Of a DNA stretch of 5,917 bases, positions 5,066-5,917 are shown piece after piece. The notes under the pieces are model-generated. The model saw nothing but the letters and a program-made list of their open reading frames with translations, had not been told where the DNA came from and made no database searches. Position 1 is the first letter of the stretch. Every line of letters begins with the position of its first letter. Location: positions 1-5,917 of the forward strand of contig JADGRM010000141.1 of assembly GCA_017880945.1 (NCBI GenBank), read 5' to 3'. The position numbers were made by a program, and so were the translations under genes. The DNA is from Gallionella sp. Lineage in GTDB: Bacteria; Pseudomonadota; Gammaproteobacteria; Burkholderiales; Gallionellaceae.

Positions 5066-5917
5066 ATGTTTGCTGATCGCGTTTTGTCGGGAATGCGTCC
5101 CACCGGAAATTTGCATCTGGGGCATTACCACGGGGTGCTGAAAAATTGGGTGAAGATGCAGCACGAATACGAATGTCTGTTCTTCGTGGCTGACTGGCAC
5201 GCGCTGACCACGCATTACGACACGCCGCAAGTGATCCAGCAAAGTGTCTGGGACATGGTGGTGGACTGGTTGGCGGCGGGTATAGATCCGTCACACGCCA
5301 CGCTGTTCATCCAGTCGCGCGTGCCCGAGCACGCCGAGTTGCATTTGCTGCTGTCGATGATCACTCCGCTGGGCTGGCTGGAACGCGTGCCGACTTACAA
5401 GGACCAACAGGAGAAGCTTGCCGAGAAAGACCTGAGCACTTACGGTTTTCTCGGTTATCCGCTGCTGCAAAGTGCGGACATCCTGATCTACCGGGCCACG
5501 CACGTGCCGGTGGGCGAAGACCAGGTGCCGCATATCGAATTCACCCGCGAGATCGCGCGCCGCTTCAATCACATCTACGGACGCGAAGCGGGCTTCGAAG
5601 AGAAAGCCGAGGCTGCCGTAAAAAAACTCGGCGGCAAAAAGGCCAAGCTGTATCACGAACTGCGCACCCGCTTTCAGGAGCAGGGCGACGATGAGGCATT
5701 GGAATCCGCAAAATCCCTGCTGGATGAACAACAGAGCCTGAGTCATGGCGACCGCGAACGGCTGTTCGGCTATCTGGAAGGCGGCGGCAAGATGATACTG
5801 TCGGAGCCGCAGGCGATACTCACCGCCGCATCAAAGATGCCCGGACTGGACGGGCAGAAGATGTCCAAGTCCTACAACAACACCATCAGCCTGCGCGAGG
5901 ACGAAGCCAGCGTGAGC
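5066..5917 (+). CDS. trpS: Tryptophanyl-tRNA synthetase, C-terminus off the window
   Basis: This class I synthetase charges tRNA-Trp in the cytoplasm. The frame is open from ATG 5066 for 284 codons to the right edge. The N-terminus MFADRVLSGMRPTGNLHLGH gives the HIGH-type signature as HLGH (17-20). VPVGEDQVPHIEFTREIARRFN (147-168) is the conserved active-site region, and KMSKS is at 265-269. Between about 175 and 243 the protein has a charged insertion, rich in Glu and Lys, that short TrpS proteins such as the E. coli one lack. It occurs in a longer form, near 400 residues, that I recall from betaproteobacteria. The missing part would be the anticodon-binding helical domain. The start is fixed by AGGAG 6 nt upstream. 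No trp leader or T-box is seen; the upstream gap is entirely element B. Confidence 0.96.
   Translation, partial: MFADRVLSGMRPTGNLHLGHYHGVLKNWVKMQHEYECLFFVADWHALTTHYDTPQVIQQSVWDMVVDWLAAGIDPSHATLFIQSRVPEHAELHLLLSMITPLGWLERVPTYKDQQEKLAEKDLSTYGFLGYPLLQSADILIYRATHVPVGEDQVPHIEFTREIARRFNHIYGREAGFEEKAEAAVKKLGGKKAKLYHELRTRFQEQGDDEALESAKSLLDEQQSLSHGDRERLFGYLEGGGKMILSEPQAILTAASKMPGLDGQKMSKSYNNTISLREDEASVS

Noticed and set aside
4833..5294. Antisense frame spanning element B and the start of trpS
   Set aside because: It crosses a palindromic repeat and the conserved N-terminus of TrpS; no Shine-Dalgarno or family resemblance is seen.

Overview
This window looks like a chromosome segment from a betaproteobacterium. 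The smpB / ratA-rnfH arrangement, the rnm-yciO pair and a long-form TrpS fit that class, and the moderately high GC and an integron-type integrase start would suit the Gallionellaceae/Nitrosomonadales. The class assignment is fairly firm; the family is a guess made without database access.

Layout. (1) Positions 1-766 are accessory DNA. An unrecognised gene runs leftwards off the edge (472 to 1, minus strand). A 148-bp non-coding gap (473-620) holds a GTTRRRY-type core site and three copies of TATACACCG, one of them inverted. Next comes the first 35 codons of an integron integrase, with a perfect Shine-Dalgarno but an early stop, abutting the end of msrA. Divergent intI, then attI-like DNA, then a cassette-like gene is the geometry of an integron, here with a dead integrase. 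(2) Positions 767-1743, minus strand: smpB (trans-translation) followed 2 nt later by msrA (methionine sulfoxide repair), probably one transcript. (3) Positions 1744-1841 are a divergent promoter region with three tandem 16-bp repeats. (4) Positions 1842-5917, plus strand: ratA, rnfH, rnm (RNase AM, PHP domain), yciO, a site-2-protease-type membrane protease, and trpS, which is cut by the window edge. Most junctions are tight (1-bp overlap, 3 bp, 21 bp), so this is probably an operon.

The two wide gaps in the plus-strand cluster (ratA-rnfH and protease-trpS) are each filled by a 141-bp near-palindromic element. The two elements are recognisably related to each other. In each, the right terminal repeat carries the Shine-Dalgarno of the next gene.

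Functionally the conserved genes concern ribosome rescue (smpB), ribosome or quinone-related START-domain function (ratA), RNA 5'-end maturation (rnm), tRNA charging (trpS), membrane proteolysis and oxidative repair: ordinary housekeeping. The unusual content is the integron remnant and the two palindromic elements.
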